Source of the DNA: Mortierella alpina
Lineage: Eukaryota; Mortierellomycota; Mortierellomycetes; Mortierellales; Mortierellaceae
Direction of reading: 5' to 3'
Assembly: GCA_029449245.1 (NCBI GenBank)
Contig: JANATF010000001.1
Span: forward strand, 3,410,001-3,474,000
Length of the DNA: 64,000 nt
Part shown: one piece after another, positions 37,276-48,796 of the stretch
Layout of the letters: every line of letters begins with the position of its first letter
Numbering within the stretch: the stretch's first letter is position 1
Notes under the pieces: model-generated
The model's database searches: none
What the model was told of the DNA's origin: nothing
What the model saw: only the letters and a program-made list of their open reading frames with translations
Made by a program: the position numbers and the translations under genes

Positions 37276-40200
37276 ATGGAGGAGGTCCAGTTGACCGACC
37301 CGGTGTTCCTGCTACAACACCCGCTGGCCAACCCAAAGGATCCTCCTGTCGCCGTTCCCACCTTGCCTCGCCATCGACAGCAGCCTTCCTTCTCTTTCTC
37401 CTCGTCCTCGTCTACGACCCAGGTCCCGCCGACCCCAACATCCTTGCCCAGTTCATTCTCGCCTCCAGAATCACCAATACTCGCCTCAAAGACACCCCAA
37501 CACCATACCAGCCAGAGCCACAACCAGCGCCGGCACCAGCACCAGCACCATAGCCATTTCCGTAACCCGTCGACGGGCTCAGGATCGTCTGTAGGAGCGA
37601 CTGGTGCCTCCACAGGTGTTTCCTCAAGAGCACTACGGACACATCCTACTCAGCTCTCGTTGGCACGGGACCTGACAACACGTCTGTGGCAACGCGAGGC
37701 CGAGCTGCAGACCATGAAGGAGCTCTATGACGCCAAAATTCGACGGCTGACCGAAATGTTGCAGGATGCAGGAGTTTCCCCTACTGAAGTCGAAAACAAC
37801 CTGGCGGTCGTAGCGGAAGTGACTGATGACAAGCTGCCACTGTTTGACCATCTCTTGGTCATGAGTGACAGCCCAGTTGCTGCCGTCAGTGTCGATGGGA
37901 CGACTCAGGACGAAGGCGAGGGCTACGAGGAGGAGTGCAGTAGTATTATTCTAGACAGGAACGAAGAAGAAGAGGACGACGATCTTTTATTCATGTCTAG
38001 TTCTGGATCGCTGTCGCTCCTCTCCAGCTGTACTACTCAATTGACCAAGCCTGGCCTCTCGCGACAGACATCTGGGGCTATGTCCCAAATAGACGCTCCC
38101 CTGATACCAGCCGACACAACAACAATTACAACAACAACAGCAACATCAAAACCTATACCAACAACAACAACAACAACACTAACAACAACAACAACACAAG
38201 CTACACCAACAATGCGTCGTGCGTCCGTCTCCCGCACAGCACGTCCAGTCCCGCCCACTGCGGGTCATAAGGCGACCTCGTCTCACCCAACCTTTCCAAC
38301 TCATATGCGACCACATCATCTACGGCTGCAGGAGCAAGAGCCACTGTTCCCAGACCAATTAGGGATGAGACCATCCGCGGCAATACAGCAAGCTAGCGCA
38401 AGCGAGGTCAAAGCTCACACGGGACGGCAAGGATCAGGGCATGGGATCGAGCCATCGCTGGAAGAGCAGGAAGCAGCTAGAGGAGCAGGCCAAAGTCATG
38501 ACCCCCAGCGCCCGATTCCTTCATTTATCGCCGAGTCTTTTGCTGCGGGTACGCTGGGAATCAAGACCCTGCGCGAAAAGTGGGCTCATGCCTCAGGGGT
38601 GCTCTCATGGAGCAAACCAAAGTCAATGTCGGACCAATTCACCACCTCCAGCAGTAGCTGTAGCAGCAGTCTCGTCACCAGTCCAAGTGGGCTCTTCATC
38701 AGAAGCGATGGCATCATCAACGACAAGAAGCCAGCACTCGTGGAAGCCAGCATCCCACCGCCCCTGACAGATGAATTGCCACCACTATCGGACAGGAGGG
38801 ACAAGGACAAGGACAGGGAGCGGGATATCTGGAACAGCATCGTGTCACCTACGACAGGCAGGAAATTACCGAAAAACCATCCCCCGCATACACGACCCAT
38901 GTCTGACCTTGGGTTCATGGGTCCACCCGCAAAATACCCGGCCATGACCATGGCCCGTGACATCCCACGCCCGCCCATCAATCGCATCCATGATTATCTG
39001 CAACGACCGGACTCATACAACCCCTCTCCACTCCATTACCGTGCTATTTCCATGGCCGCGAACCTCATTGACACTGGCGCAATCACGCCTGCCAAGTTGT
39101 ACGCTCGTCGAACGCAGTCCATGATTGCCAAATGGACACTGGGCTTGATTCTGAACAGCAAACAGACGAGATCCACGCAGAGTTCGTTTCCCGTTGTTCG
39201 TGAGTCGGTTTCTTCAGAGCAAGAGGAGCTATTGCTAGGCGATCACGATTACTTGGAAAGGGAAGAGCGCAGTAGCGTGGATCACGGCGAGCGCAACAGT
39301 GGGAACTTGGAGATGATGGCGTCGAGCTACGACCGCTCGAATGCGCTCGATATAACAGAGCTTCCCAAGGCCTTGTCGTTCAGGAGCCATTCAGCCACTC
39401 CTAGTCTTCTCGCCTCCTCTTATCCACATTCCTCATCGTTGCATTATTATATGCAGCACTCTATGTCGACGCACCAGAGTGTGCTGGAGCTTTCGGATAT
39501 CAGTTCATCGCCACGACCCATGTCGCCGTCTTCGTTCTCTGGTATCGTAGGTGGAGAGTCAAACCAAGCTGGCCATGGCAGCAAACCGCTGACGGATCGA
39601 TATGGCTTCTTGGTACAAGCAAGGCCCATGGCTCTGCAGCAAGGGATGATGAAGTTCAATGATACGTATGCAGCCGATGATCACGACTCGCCTAGCCTGG
39701 CTAAGACCATGGGACCAGCAGCTGCGAGCCACCACAGCCCAGAATATATGCCGGGTTCAGCGGAGGAATCAGAGCGATCAATGTCGCCCATGCCAAATAC
39801 ATCCCTGTTTTACTTTGGACATCTACAAGGCAATGCGGGATCCTCAGGAACCGGGACATCAACAACCCCAGCCGCAACAACGTTGCCGACTAGCGTGACC
39901 TCCCCAGTCTTGTCAACGGCGACGCGGCCCATGTCGACGTTATCTCCCCCAACGTCGTCCTCAGCGACCATTACGACATTGCTTTCGCAGATCAAGGTCC
40001 TTCATGACACTGTGCAGATGACCCAGAATGAGAAGTGGGATGCGTTTCTGCGGAAGCGGCGGAGGCGTGTGCATTTAGGGGAGACAAACGGTGGGGCATT
40101 GGCCAACATGTCCAGCACCAACTTGAACTTGGCCTCGCCGCTGTTTGGAAACTTGATGATGTCCTCGATAGAGGACCAGCTGGCGGAGCAAGATGACGAT

Positions 40201-41622
40201 CAATCGATTTACTGGACCAGTGTCTGTATAATTGGGATCGCGACAATGGGCAAAGGATCGGACTGGGAGGAGTTTCGTGATTTGGCTCGCGGAGGCATCC
40301 CTGTTGTATATCGGTAAGCTGACGGGGAATGTGAAGGTCGTAATGCGGCGCATCTCGTTTTTTTTTTCGGCTTCGTCAAGGACGGTTATGGTTAACCGAT
40401 GAGCCATGTTGTGAACGCGGATTTCGCTTTTTTTGTTTTTTCTAGGAACAAGATTTGGCAAGAGGCGTCCGGAGCATATGATATGCGCCAGCCTGGATAC
40501 TATAAAGGACTATTGTCGAGGCAGGACCTGGAAGCATGCCAGTGTTGGGGAGATATTGAGCTGGTAAATAACCCTTTGCATGGACAGCGGAGGATCTATG
40601 ACGAAACGCCTGCACCTGATGCTAACTGCGCCTGTAATGTTGTGTTTATGTTCTGTGGATGAAGGATTTGCACCGCACTTTCCCAACCAATATCCTGTTC
40701 GGTCCAGGAGGCCATGGGATCGACAAATTGAAGAATATTCTCATTGCCTACAGCCTGTAAGTTTCGCTTTCTATGGCACAGGCTGCACTCACTCGTGCCT
40801 GATCCACCACTTCAAACTCTTACGAATCTTTTGTGGGTTTGCCTTACGTGCTTAGCCATAATCCCTCTGTAGGGTATTGCCAGGGAATGAATCTCCTTGC
40901 AGGAACTTTGCTACTGACCAACAACTCTGAAGAAGAGGCCTTCTGGATTTTGACAGCCATGCTGGGTCGCCACTTGCCAGAAGACTACTTTACACAACAA
41001 CTCCTCTCACCCCAGGCCGACCAGCGAGTGTTGAGAGAACTAGTGCAGGATATCATGCCGCGATTGAGTGTGCATTTTCAGGAGATGCATGTAGACCTGA
41101 CAGCAGTGACGTTCAGCTGGTTCTTGACGTTGTTTACGGATTGTCTGCCCGTAGAGACCTTGCTTCGAGTCTGGGACGTGTTCTTTGTAGAGGGCATGAT
41201 GGTCGTATTCAAGATTGCGGTCGCGATTTTATGGATGAACGAGAAGGAGATTTTGAAGTGCCGGAATGGTGCGGCAGTGTATTGCTTCATGAAACAGATG
41301 ACACTTGGCATGCACCAGGCCGATAAGTTGATGAAGGTAAGAAGAATACTTTCTAAATCTCCTTTGCACGATATCCAACTCACGGAATTGTGCAGCTGTT
41401 CGTACCACTACTGATCACTATACTCCCTCTCCTCTCTCTGTTCAGGTCGCGTTTGTCACTCTCAAGTCGTACATCCATCCAGATAAGATCGAAGCCAAGC
41501 GGCTTTATCATCAACGAAGCGTCCGCCAGGAGATGATCCAGGAACAGCAGCAACGAAAAATGAGAACCTTTGCCTGTGCTTCACCGCCACAACGGCCAAC
41601 CTCACCCCCGGTCGTGAAGTGA
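37276..41622 (+). CDS. TBC-domain Rab GTPase-activating protein
   Basis: Five exons (37276-40313, 40446-40563, 40665-40756, 40856-41336, 41446-41622) give 1301 residues. The TBC domain is confined to about the last 300: RDLARGGIPVVYR, then NKIWQEASGAYD, the arginine finger in IELDLHRTFP (Arg1056), the glutamine finger in VGYCQGMN (Gln1092), then TFSWFLTLFTDCLPVETLLRVWD. Both catalytic fingers are intact, so GAP activity toward a Rab is expected. The first 960 residues are disordered: Ser/Thr/Pro-rich, with a long Thr tract around residues 280-310 and a possible coiled coil at about 125-150 (LTTRLWQREAELQTMKEL). The start at 37276 is the first ATG of the continuous frame. The substrate Rab cannot be inferred. 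It converges with threonine synthase, 134 bp apart. Confidence 0.93.
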
Positions 41623-41756
41623 TCTCCTATTACCCACCCACCACACACTTTTTGTATATACATAATATATCCCATCACTACTGTCTGGATGAATAGAGTA
41701 TGTTTTTAATGTGTCGATGCTGTTTTGAGAGAGGGTACTTTTGAAGTTTTGAGACT

Positions 41757-43672
41757 CTAGTGAGAGAGCTCCTTTGCAATGACCTCAATGACCAGTGCCT
41801 CCTCAGCCCTGGGGATGATAGTGACTCTGCGCTCAGCAGTCATCAAGCCATCAAACTCCTTGGGCAACACCGTCTTGAAGAACTCTTCAAAGTTCACGCC
41901 TTCCTGATCCTTTAATGCCAGCTCAACCGCTTCTGCGAACTTTGCAGGGTGAGCGGTCGAAAGAGAGATGACAATGTTCTGAGCATCAATCTTGGGCAGA
42001 ACCGTCTCCGCAGCCTTGACACCAACAGCTGTATGAGGATCCATGACATAAGGTGCCTGAGAGGCATCCTTGGGGTGGCAGTAGGCACGAATGGTATCAC
42101 AGGTCTAAAAAAGCAGTATAAAAAATGTTAGTGGCGAGCTTTCTCACATTTGGCTTCATTTTTTTGTTTTTTTTTTGATGCACGATGACAGGGAAGGGAC
42201 GAATCCTACCTCATTGTTGGAAACGTGTCCAGCATCAAAGATCTTCTTGGCCTCAGCCAACACCTTGGCACCCGTATCGAAGCGTCCCTTGGACTTGAGA
42301 TCCGCCATCCAGTTGTTCACAATCTCTCCTGCCTTGACATCCTTCTCCGATTCCGGTACGCTGGCCTCGACAGCAGCGTCGCGAGCCAGGTAAAAGAGCA
42401 AGCGCTCAAAGTTGGAGCTCACGACAATATCCATCGCAGGACTCAACGTCTCTTGCACACCACCATCCTCACCCACAATCTTTTCACACACGCCATTGCA
42501 GAAGAATCTGTACAGAATATCGTTGGCGTTCGTGGCGACCAGCAACTTGGAGGTGGGCAGACCCATCTGCTTCGCATAGTATCCGGCGAGGATGTCGCCA
42601 AAGTTGCCAGTGGGGACTGAGTAGGTGATGTGGATCTTCTTGGCCTCCTCAGAACCTGGTGTGATGTTGAGCGATCGGAGGAGCGAGAAGTAAGAGTGGA
42701 AGTAGTAGACGGTCTGGGCGAGGATACGTGCCCAGTTGATAGAGTTGACAGCACCGAGGTTGTAGGTGCTCATGAAGTCCTTATTGGCAAAGAGACCCTT
42801 GACAATGTCCTGGCAGTCGTCAAAGGTGCCTTTGACAGAGACGTTATGGACGTTTTTGTCAAGGACGGTGGTCATCTGGGCTTCCTGGATGGGGCTGACT
42901 CTGCCGGTGGGGAAGAGGATGAAGACCTCAAGGTCCTGCTTGTTGCGAAGGCCATAGATGGCAGCACTAGCGGAGGATACAATGCAGGGCAGGAAAGAGA
43001 AGGGAACGTTGGGACCACCAAGGAGAATTATTTGCAAGAAGACCGGAGGGAATGAGACCAATGAAAAAGAAAAAAAAGTAAACAAATAAGGTTATTAGTC
43101 ACCATTGAATGGGCGATATGGCTTTCTGGGCTGGTTTGATAGCCCATTGAGTCGAGTCATAGTCTGATAACCTGAAAATCATGAAGACTGGTCTTCGTTC
43201 TTTACCTGCCAGTGTCGCCGCTGGTGGCACCGACAACAGTGATCTTATGGCGGTCGGCAGGGTTGTCGATGCCAGCGTTCTTGCGCTTCAGGAAGTACTC
43301 AAACAGGTTGCCAACAAACTGCAGCGCAACGTCCTTGAAGGCAAAGGTCGGGCCATGGAACAGCTCAAGGATATAAAGGCCGTCCTTGACCTGGTGTAAT
43401 GGGGTGATGTCCTTGTGGCGGAAGGTGGCATAGGATCGGTTGACAAGGTCTTGCAGGTCCTGTCTGGGGATCTCGGACTCATCGATGTACAGCGACAAAA
43501 CCTCAAGGGCCAACTCTTGAAAGGACAGCGAAGCCCACTTTGTCAAGAAGTCAGAGGGTGCCTGGGGAATCGACTCGGGAACAAAGAGACCGCCGTCGGG
43601 CGAGAGACCGGCGAGAACAGCCTGCTCGAAAGTGTAGTTGGTGGCCTTGCCGCGGGTCGATTTGTAGTGCAT
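41757..43672 (-). CDS. THR4: Threonine synthase
   Basis: Three exons (43672-43206, 42966-42210, 42104-41757) give 523 residues, the fungal enzyme size. It converts O-phosphohomoserine to threonine with PLP. The N-terminus MHYKSTRGKATNYTFEQAVLAG and GLSPDGGLFVPE are classical. The PLP lysine is Lys113 in HGPTFAFKDVALQF, and VVGATSGDTGSAAIYGL is formed across intron 1. Exon 2 carries SINWARILAQTVYYFHSY and VPTGNFGDILAGYYAK, the phosphate-binding and substrate loops. Exon 3 has DPHTAVGV and STAHPAKF. The 239-nt intron 1 is open in one frame into exon 2, but that extension is Phe/Ser-rich and splits the conserved GDTGSAA block, so it is intronic. It shares a 235-bp divergent promoter with LSM6. 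Confidence 0.97.
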
Positions 43673-43907
43673 GGTGGCAAATGTGGAGGAGTGGAAGGGT
43701 GGACAAGGAGGAATGCAGAGGGCAAGTGGGCAGGTGAAAGAGAGAGTGCAAGGGAGACGAAAATGCGACTGAAAAGCGATGCAGTTTGCACGTGAGGGAA
43801 ATAGCAGCGGTCGCATACACTGCACCACTCAGATCTTGACATTCCATTAACCACCTCCACCTTGACCCTCACGACACGAACACCACAAGCCCGGACATCA
43901 CTGCAGC
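43673..43907. promoter_or_regulatory. Short bidirectional promoter, THR4 / LSM6
   Basis: Only 235 bp separate the two start codons. A CACGTGA element, an E-box-like core, sits near 43789-43795. No clear TATA box is seen. Shared control is inference from spacing. Confidence 0.5.
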
Positions 43908-44451
43908 ATGGAACCCACACAGGACTTTACTAGCTTCTTGCTCGGCAGACCCGTCATCGTCAAGCTGAACTCGGGCGTCGATTACAGAGGTACAGCCTCT
44001 AACATCCTCCAATCAATGTTTCTATTCTGGCATCTGCAGGATCCAGCACATCATTGAGTAACAGTGAGCAGTTGCCGCTACAGCGCCTTCTCGTCGCATA
44101 CCTGTTTCTCACAGCAACAATGATTTGACATCTTCTAGGAATTCTCGCCTGCTTGGACGGATATATGAACATTGCATTGGAGCAGACTGAGGAATATGTT
44201 AACGGTCAGCTGAAGCACAAGTATGGCGACACCTTTATTCGTGGAAACAATGGTATGCCCGATACTTTTTGATTCTTTGTATACAGCCAGGATTGCCATC
44301 ATACTATATTACTACGCGGCTGAAGTGTTTTGAGGAGGGCCGAGGAGGAAAATTGGCATGTATCAAGGAGCACCTGAGTAAGAGATATTTACACTCGTTC
44401 TCGATTCAAACCCCATTAGTTTTGTATATCTCGACCGCCAAGGGCGCATAA
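43908..44451 (+). CDS. LSM6: U6 snRNA-associated Sm-like protein LSm6
   Basis: Three exons (43908-43989, 44139-44252, 44420-44451) give 75 residues, the normal length. LSm6 is a ring subunit of LSm2-8 (U6 snRNA binding in the nucleus) and LSm1-7 (mRNA decapping in the cytoplasm). Sm1 is DFTSFLLGRPVIVKL, followed by NSGVDYRGILACLDGYMNIAL with the RNA-contacting LDGYMN loop. Sm2 is reached across intron 2: FIRGNN joins VLYIST. The last exon is only 32 nt and encodes the end of Sm2 plus AKGA. It is divergent from THR4 and convergent with the first barrel gene. Confidence 0.95.
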
Positions 44452-44930
44452 ATCGAGGCATGGAATTCAGTTCCGTCAGTCAATCAGTCATTAGTCAGTC
44501 AGTCATCGACATCGTCACCCCTCGGCAGTGGAGTAGAATCATGTCATTAAAGGCACCCGCCCCTCACCTTGTACAAAAGACTTTGATCGACAAAGTGTTT
44601 CAGAAGCTCAGATGTTTGGGGCATAGTTCATGGAAAGCAGATCAAGGAATATGGAGGGAGCGTTGCCTCCGCAGAGATCTAGCCCGCAAAGGCGCAGCGT
44701 ATACATGTTGGGAAGAGTACAGAGATACCGCGAAATGATGCTGTCTGGGTGTGAAAATTCGTTTATTTTTACTAGAGGACACGAATGCTTTTTGTATTGT
44801 ACAGGTAGAAAAGCAACTGGCATGTATATATGTACAGGTAACCACTGGTGGGGGGACCAGCCCAAGTGTGAAGATCGAAAGAATGTATATGGAAATGCGT
44901 AGAATGAGAGCCATGACAGCCACTCCGCCT
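44452..44930. repeat. Convergent spacer; distal part is copy 1 of a segmental duplication
   Basis: The 479 bp begin with an AGTC-type tandem (about 44475-44505, CAGTCAATCAGTCATTAG-like). From about 44715 to 44930 the sequence resembles 47285-47454: both contain CCGCGAAATGATGCTGTCTG, then a CCACTGGTGG...GGGACCAGCCCA block and GTAGAATGAGAGCC. These are the 3' flanks of the two duplicated barrel genes. Confidence 0.7.
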
Positions 44931-45578
44931 TTACACAAAGCTCCAGCTCAGATCAAGCACACCCTTGGACTCTGGCGCAAACTTGCGGAATGCAGCCTTG
45001 GAGATGTCGAGTCCTCCAAACTTGCAGTACTTCTTAGGGCATGTGTCGACCACACGGAGGATGACGCTAGCCTTGGAGCCTTTGGCAGTGACACGGATCC
45101 TTTGGCCGCATCGTGCACCTCTGCCAGAACCACCCATCTGTTCCTCGTTCAAGGCGACGATCAAGTCGCTCTGAGAAAATTTGACACCGCAAGAGCCATG
45201 TGTGTCACTGAACCAGGTACCGCGACCATGGAAAGTCTTGCCTCCTGCACGGTTATCGGGCTTGGTCTCGCCTTTCTTGCCTTTCTTCTTGTCGTTCTTC
45301 TTGCTCTTCTTGTCTTTCGAGCGTCTGGGAGCCCGCTTCTCGAGCCTTACGTGGCCAACAGCAACCTCGGGCTGCTCCTCCAGTGGCTCCCAGCCAACGG
45401 CAACAGGACTAGGGTCCGCGTTCTCGGCCAAGGCGAACTTGGGTCCATCAATAGAGAGTTCGTCAGATGATGGTGTGTTCAGTGTGATATCGGTGGATTT
45501 GAGGGTAGCGGCCAGAGGTGAGGCCATGACACTCAAGAGCGAGGCGGCCAAAATGGCGAGAGAAATGAATCGAGTCAT
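44931..45578 (-). CDS. Secreted double-psi beta-barrel (barwin/RlpA-like) protein, copy 1
   Basis: Single exon, 215 residues. Signal peptide at 1-19 (MTRFISLAILAASLLSVMAS). A propeptide-like stretch ends in LEKR at 79-82, a potential Kex2 site. A Lys-rich linker follows (83-112), then the barrel domain at about 115-215: FHGRGTWFSDTHGSCGVKFS, DLIVALNEEQMG, CGQRI, VVDTCPKKYCKFGGLDISK, and a terminal GVLDLSWSF. Cys130, 157, 180 and 185 could form two disulfides, and the Asp of VVDTC is kept. Related fungal proteins include small secreted effectors and plant-responsive barwin/expansin-like proteins. A minus-strand TATATAAAG at 45685-45693 is about 107 nt upstream of the ATG. Copy 2 lies 1.9 kb away in the same orientation. 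Confidence 0.88.
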   Translation of the reverse strand: MTRFISLAILAASLLSVMASPLAATLKSTDITLNTPSSDELSIDGPKFALAENADPSPVAVGWEPLEEQPEVAVGHVRLEKRAPRRSKDKKSKKNDKKKGKKGETKPDNRAGGKTFHGRGTWFSDTHGSCGVKFSQSDLIVALNEEQMGGSGRGARCGQRIRVTAKGSKASVILRVVDTCPKKYCKFGGLDISKAAFRKFAPESKGVLDLSWSFV

Positions 45579-47454
45579 GATAGGTATGATGTGAGGATGA
45601 GGGGAATGATGCGGGGGAGATCGAAAGAGGATGAGAGGATGGTGGAGAGAGAGAGAGCCGATATAGGTGAGGCGGTTGGGGCTTCTTTATATACGAGTTG
45701 GGTGTAATCTGCGGTCTGTTTCTCGGAAATGAACAGGGTACATGCGATGCGCCCTATTGCCCTGCCTGAGGGACCCGAGGACCCAGCAAGCGAAACGCCA
45801 TGTATCACAGAAGCTACCGAAAAAACCAGTTACGGTGTGGACCAGGGTACCCGCGATAGTGAGCAAGCGCGGGAGCAAAGTTTGGGGAGAAGGTGTGTCC
45901 TGCGTGTGGCTCTCCAAACGCAGGGGCTCTTTGATGCGGCATGCTATTCAGAACCCAGCTCCATAAAGCACAAACAAGGTTAATTGGATTGTGGTCGTGT
46001 GTGTTGTGAATTCGATTTTGCATGCATTCATTACTTTGGCACAATACCTGTCTGCCTGCGCCGCTCCCTTGGAGACACCGTACTGCTTTCATATGTATTT
46101 GACTGCGCGCCCTCTCGCCATCTCGCAGGCCAATAAATTTTCTCCCCTGCTCTAAAGGTGAAGGAACCGAGACCAAAGGTGAGCTAAGCTAACGCATCGC
46201 ATCTCTCCGATGGGTGGAGCTTCAACCTCGACGAGATATTGAATACTTGGCTGTATGTCAAACAAATCAAGGCGCTGCTAATTTATCTCATTAATGACAA
46301 GGGGTTTGACCGATATTCGTAACGCCTCCATATATGATTCGATCCCTGACCCACATAAAACACGAGCAGGAGTTAAAAGCGTGGCATAGAATGGCAAGGA
46401 GGTATGTAAGGGGAAGTTGGTCCAGGGGCGGCGTCAAGAGGGGGTGGTAAAGTAGATTTTTTTTTTCGTGTGGTCTTTGGCATGAGAGAGCGAGTGTGCC
46501 CAACTCTTTTTCATCTCCCTCAATAATGGCACTCCGCTCATTTTTTCACACCATCCGCTACCACATGTGCGTAGAACCTCGCCCTACTGTACGCCAAAAG
46601 GGAGGAAAACAGTAATCTACTCTAACCCAATAGAGGAACAGTTTCGACGTGGGGTGCGTAAGCGTGTGAGCGTGTGAGCGTGTGTGAGTTGAGTGTGAGC
46701 AGGCGAATACCTCTCTCCCGCGAGGAATGTGCATTGACAGCTACATGTATCAAGCCCTAGAGCCCATGCCAGCATAGCGCACTAGTGCACTCTTGCTCTC
46801 AAATACACCCAACTAGCGCAGCAAGGACCATGTAGCACCACACAAAGAACATGGCCGTGCCCTTTTTGAAAACGCGTGTCTGCACACCTGTCCGCCGCTG
46901 CTGACGCGTTACGGCTATGTGACTGAAAATCACAAAGCCGGGATCTCAAGATTCCTACACGGTTGCATGAGGTCTCCTAACTAATTCACGATTCAGTTGG
47001 ATCTAATCAACTCCAAAAGAGCACTGTAGAGCAGGCCTTCGGGCAACAATAAACGCGACCTTTACCCGAACCGTAAATAACTCGTACATTGCCATACATG
47101 TGAAAGGTTTCGACGAGCTGGCCGTTCTTGCCCAGGGGGTTGACGTGCTGGCTGAGCTGGACGATTGGCGCACCTTCGGCCTTCGCTGTGTCGGGCGAGA
47201 GAGGGAGTTTGGGTCTCATTTGCAAGTGCTGTAGATTACAGTCCATGCACAATCTTCGATCAAAACGGACTCAATTGTAGTAGGAAGTGTACAGAGGAAC
47301 CGCGAAATGATGCTGTCTGGATGAGAAAACTCGCTATATTTGTTTGGGGAACGACTGCAAAAAAAACCAGCGGTATGTAGGTAGCCACTGGTGGGACCAG
47401 CCCAGGTGGATAGAAATGTGTAGTAGAATGAGAGCCGTCCAGATTACCACCGCT
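45579..47454. other. Region between the two barrel genes
   Basis: It contains the copy 1 promoter (TATA 45685-45693) and an upstream block at about 45735-45800 that matches the copy 2 upstream block at about 48316-48383 (GCGATGCGCC...TTGCCCTGC, AGCGAAAC). A GTGTGAGC tandem lies near 46668-46692. From about 47285 the copy 2 3' flank is duplicated from copy 1. No further gene is recognised in 45.8-47.3 kb. Confidence 0.5.
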
Positions 47455-48156
47455 TCAGATAAAGCTCCAGCTCAAGTCAAGCACACCTTTGGACTCAGGC
47501 GCTAGTATGCGGAATGCAGCCTTTGAGAGATCAAGCATACCAAACTTGCAAGACTCCTTGGGGCATGTATCGACCACGCGGACAATGACACTGGCACTGG
47601 AGCCCTTGGCAGCGATGCGGATCCTTTGGCCACACCGTAAACTCCCACCAGAATCGCCCATCTGCTCCTCATTCAAAGCGACGATTAGATCGCTCTGAGA
47701 AAACTTGACACCACAGGAACCAAACGTACCGCTGAACCAGGTACCGCGACCATGGAATGTCTTGTCTTCAGATCGGCTATCGGATCTTCTGTTATCGGGT
47801 CTTCTCTCACTCCTGTTGCCCTTATTCATTTCGATCTTCCTGTCCTTCTTCTGGCGGCGCTCCTTGCTTTTCTTATTGTTGTTCTTATTGTCTTTCGTGT
47901 GTCTGTGTTCCTGCTTCTCGAGCCTTACATGGGTAACAAGAGATTGCGGCTGCGTCCCCAATAACTCCCGGCCGACAGCTACAGAGCTGGAATCTGCGAG
48001 TTGGATCAACGCCAGCTCAAGTCCATCAGTTGAGCTTTTGTCGGATGGCAATGAAGTCTTTGCGGCATCCTTGGATTCAGGGGATGTAGCTGGCGGTGAG
48101 GCTGTGACGGTCACGACCAAGGCGACCAGAACGGCGAGAGAAACGAGTCGAGTCAT
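47455..48156 (-). CDS. Secreted double-psi beta-barrel (barwin/RlpA-like) protein, copy 2
   Basis: Single exon, 233 residues, clearly a paralogue of the gene at 44931-45578. Signal peptide at 1-20 (MTRLVSLAVLVALVVTVTAS). The pre-domain stretch keeps HVRLEK but has Gln where copy 1 has Arg, so the Lys-Arg site is lost. The basic linker is longer and richer in Asn, Arg and Ser (about 84-132). The barrel domain (about 133-233) is highly conserved: FHGRGTWFSGTFGSCGVKFS, DLIVALNEEQMG, RVVDTCPKESCKFGMLDLSK, GVLDLSWSF. The four cysteines are retained. The start at 48156 is chosen for the signal peptide; an upstream in-frame extension is promoter sequence. A TATA-like CATAAATAG (minus strand, 48266-48274) is about 110 nt upstream, the same spacing as copy 1. 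Confidence 0.88.
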   Translation of the reverse strand: MTRLVSLAVLVALVVTVTASPPATSPESKDAAKTSLPSDKSSTDGLELALIQLADSSSVAVGRELLGTQPQSLVTHVRLEKQEHRHTKDNKNNNKKSKERRQKKDRKIEMNKGNRSERRPDNRRSDSRSEDKTFHGRGTWFSGTFGSCGVKFSQSDLIVALNEEQMGDSGGSLRCGQRIRIAAKGSSASVIVRVVDTCPKESCKFGMLDLSKAAFRILAPESKGVLDLSWSFI

Positions 48157-48796
48157 GATATGATATGGAGGGATTGAATGCGACGGGAGAGTTGTGTTGA
48201 TCTGATGTTGAGGATCGAGAAAGGCTAAGAGAGATGTTGCCGAGGTAGGTAAATCCTTTGCGCGCCTATTTATGTAAATGTAGAGCGCAGGCTGCCCTAC
48301 TACTCGCAATTGAACAAGGTGTACGCGATGCGCCTTCTTGCCCTGCTTGAAAGACTCCGAAAGCGAAACACCACATACCGCTTCAAAAGTGCGGGGACGA
48401 GACACTTTCCAAGGGCAGGGAGCTCTTTGATATACCGACCAAGGGTAAAAACGGCCGTTGTTGCACATCGGGGCGTTACTTCGGTTTGAGGTGTAGTTGT
48501 CACAATTGTGGATTCGAACAAGGCCATGCAGCTATGTATCTCTAGTAAGCCATGACTGCTCCTGCCGCCGCTCCATTGACAGATCATCGTCAATGCTCTT
48601 TGACCACCTCGGTATTACGAGCACAGCGACCTATTTCGAGTGTGCAGACTAGGACTCCCATGCACCATCATATGGTCCACATCAACCATACAACCATCCT
48701 CATCCGCACCTGTCATAACAGAGCTGGTATTTGCAAAAGCTAGTGGACTAGTGCCAAAATGGTCAGATGGTCCTACCGCGGTGCGACTGGTATGGC
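48157..48796. repeat. Copy 2 promoter and outer diverged edge of the inverted repeat
   Basis: About 48266-48383 is the copy 2 promoter, duplicated from copy 1. From about 48660 to 48796 a diverged member of the 575-bp repeat family is visible (CATATGGTCCA..., then GACTAGTGCC at 48746), but it no longer matches the mirror position beyond 55532 closely. Confidence 0.55.

Noticed and set aside
42967-43085. In-frame Phe/Ser-rich extension of threonine synthase exon 2
   Set aside because: It would interrupt the conserved GATSGDTGSAAIYG block; it is intron sequence.
44751-45470. 239-codon + strand frame opposite barrel gene copy 1
   Set aside because: Shadow of the barrel gene; the minus-strand frame has the signal peptide, cysteines, a paralogue and a TATA box.
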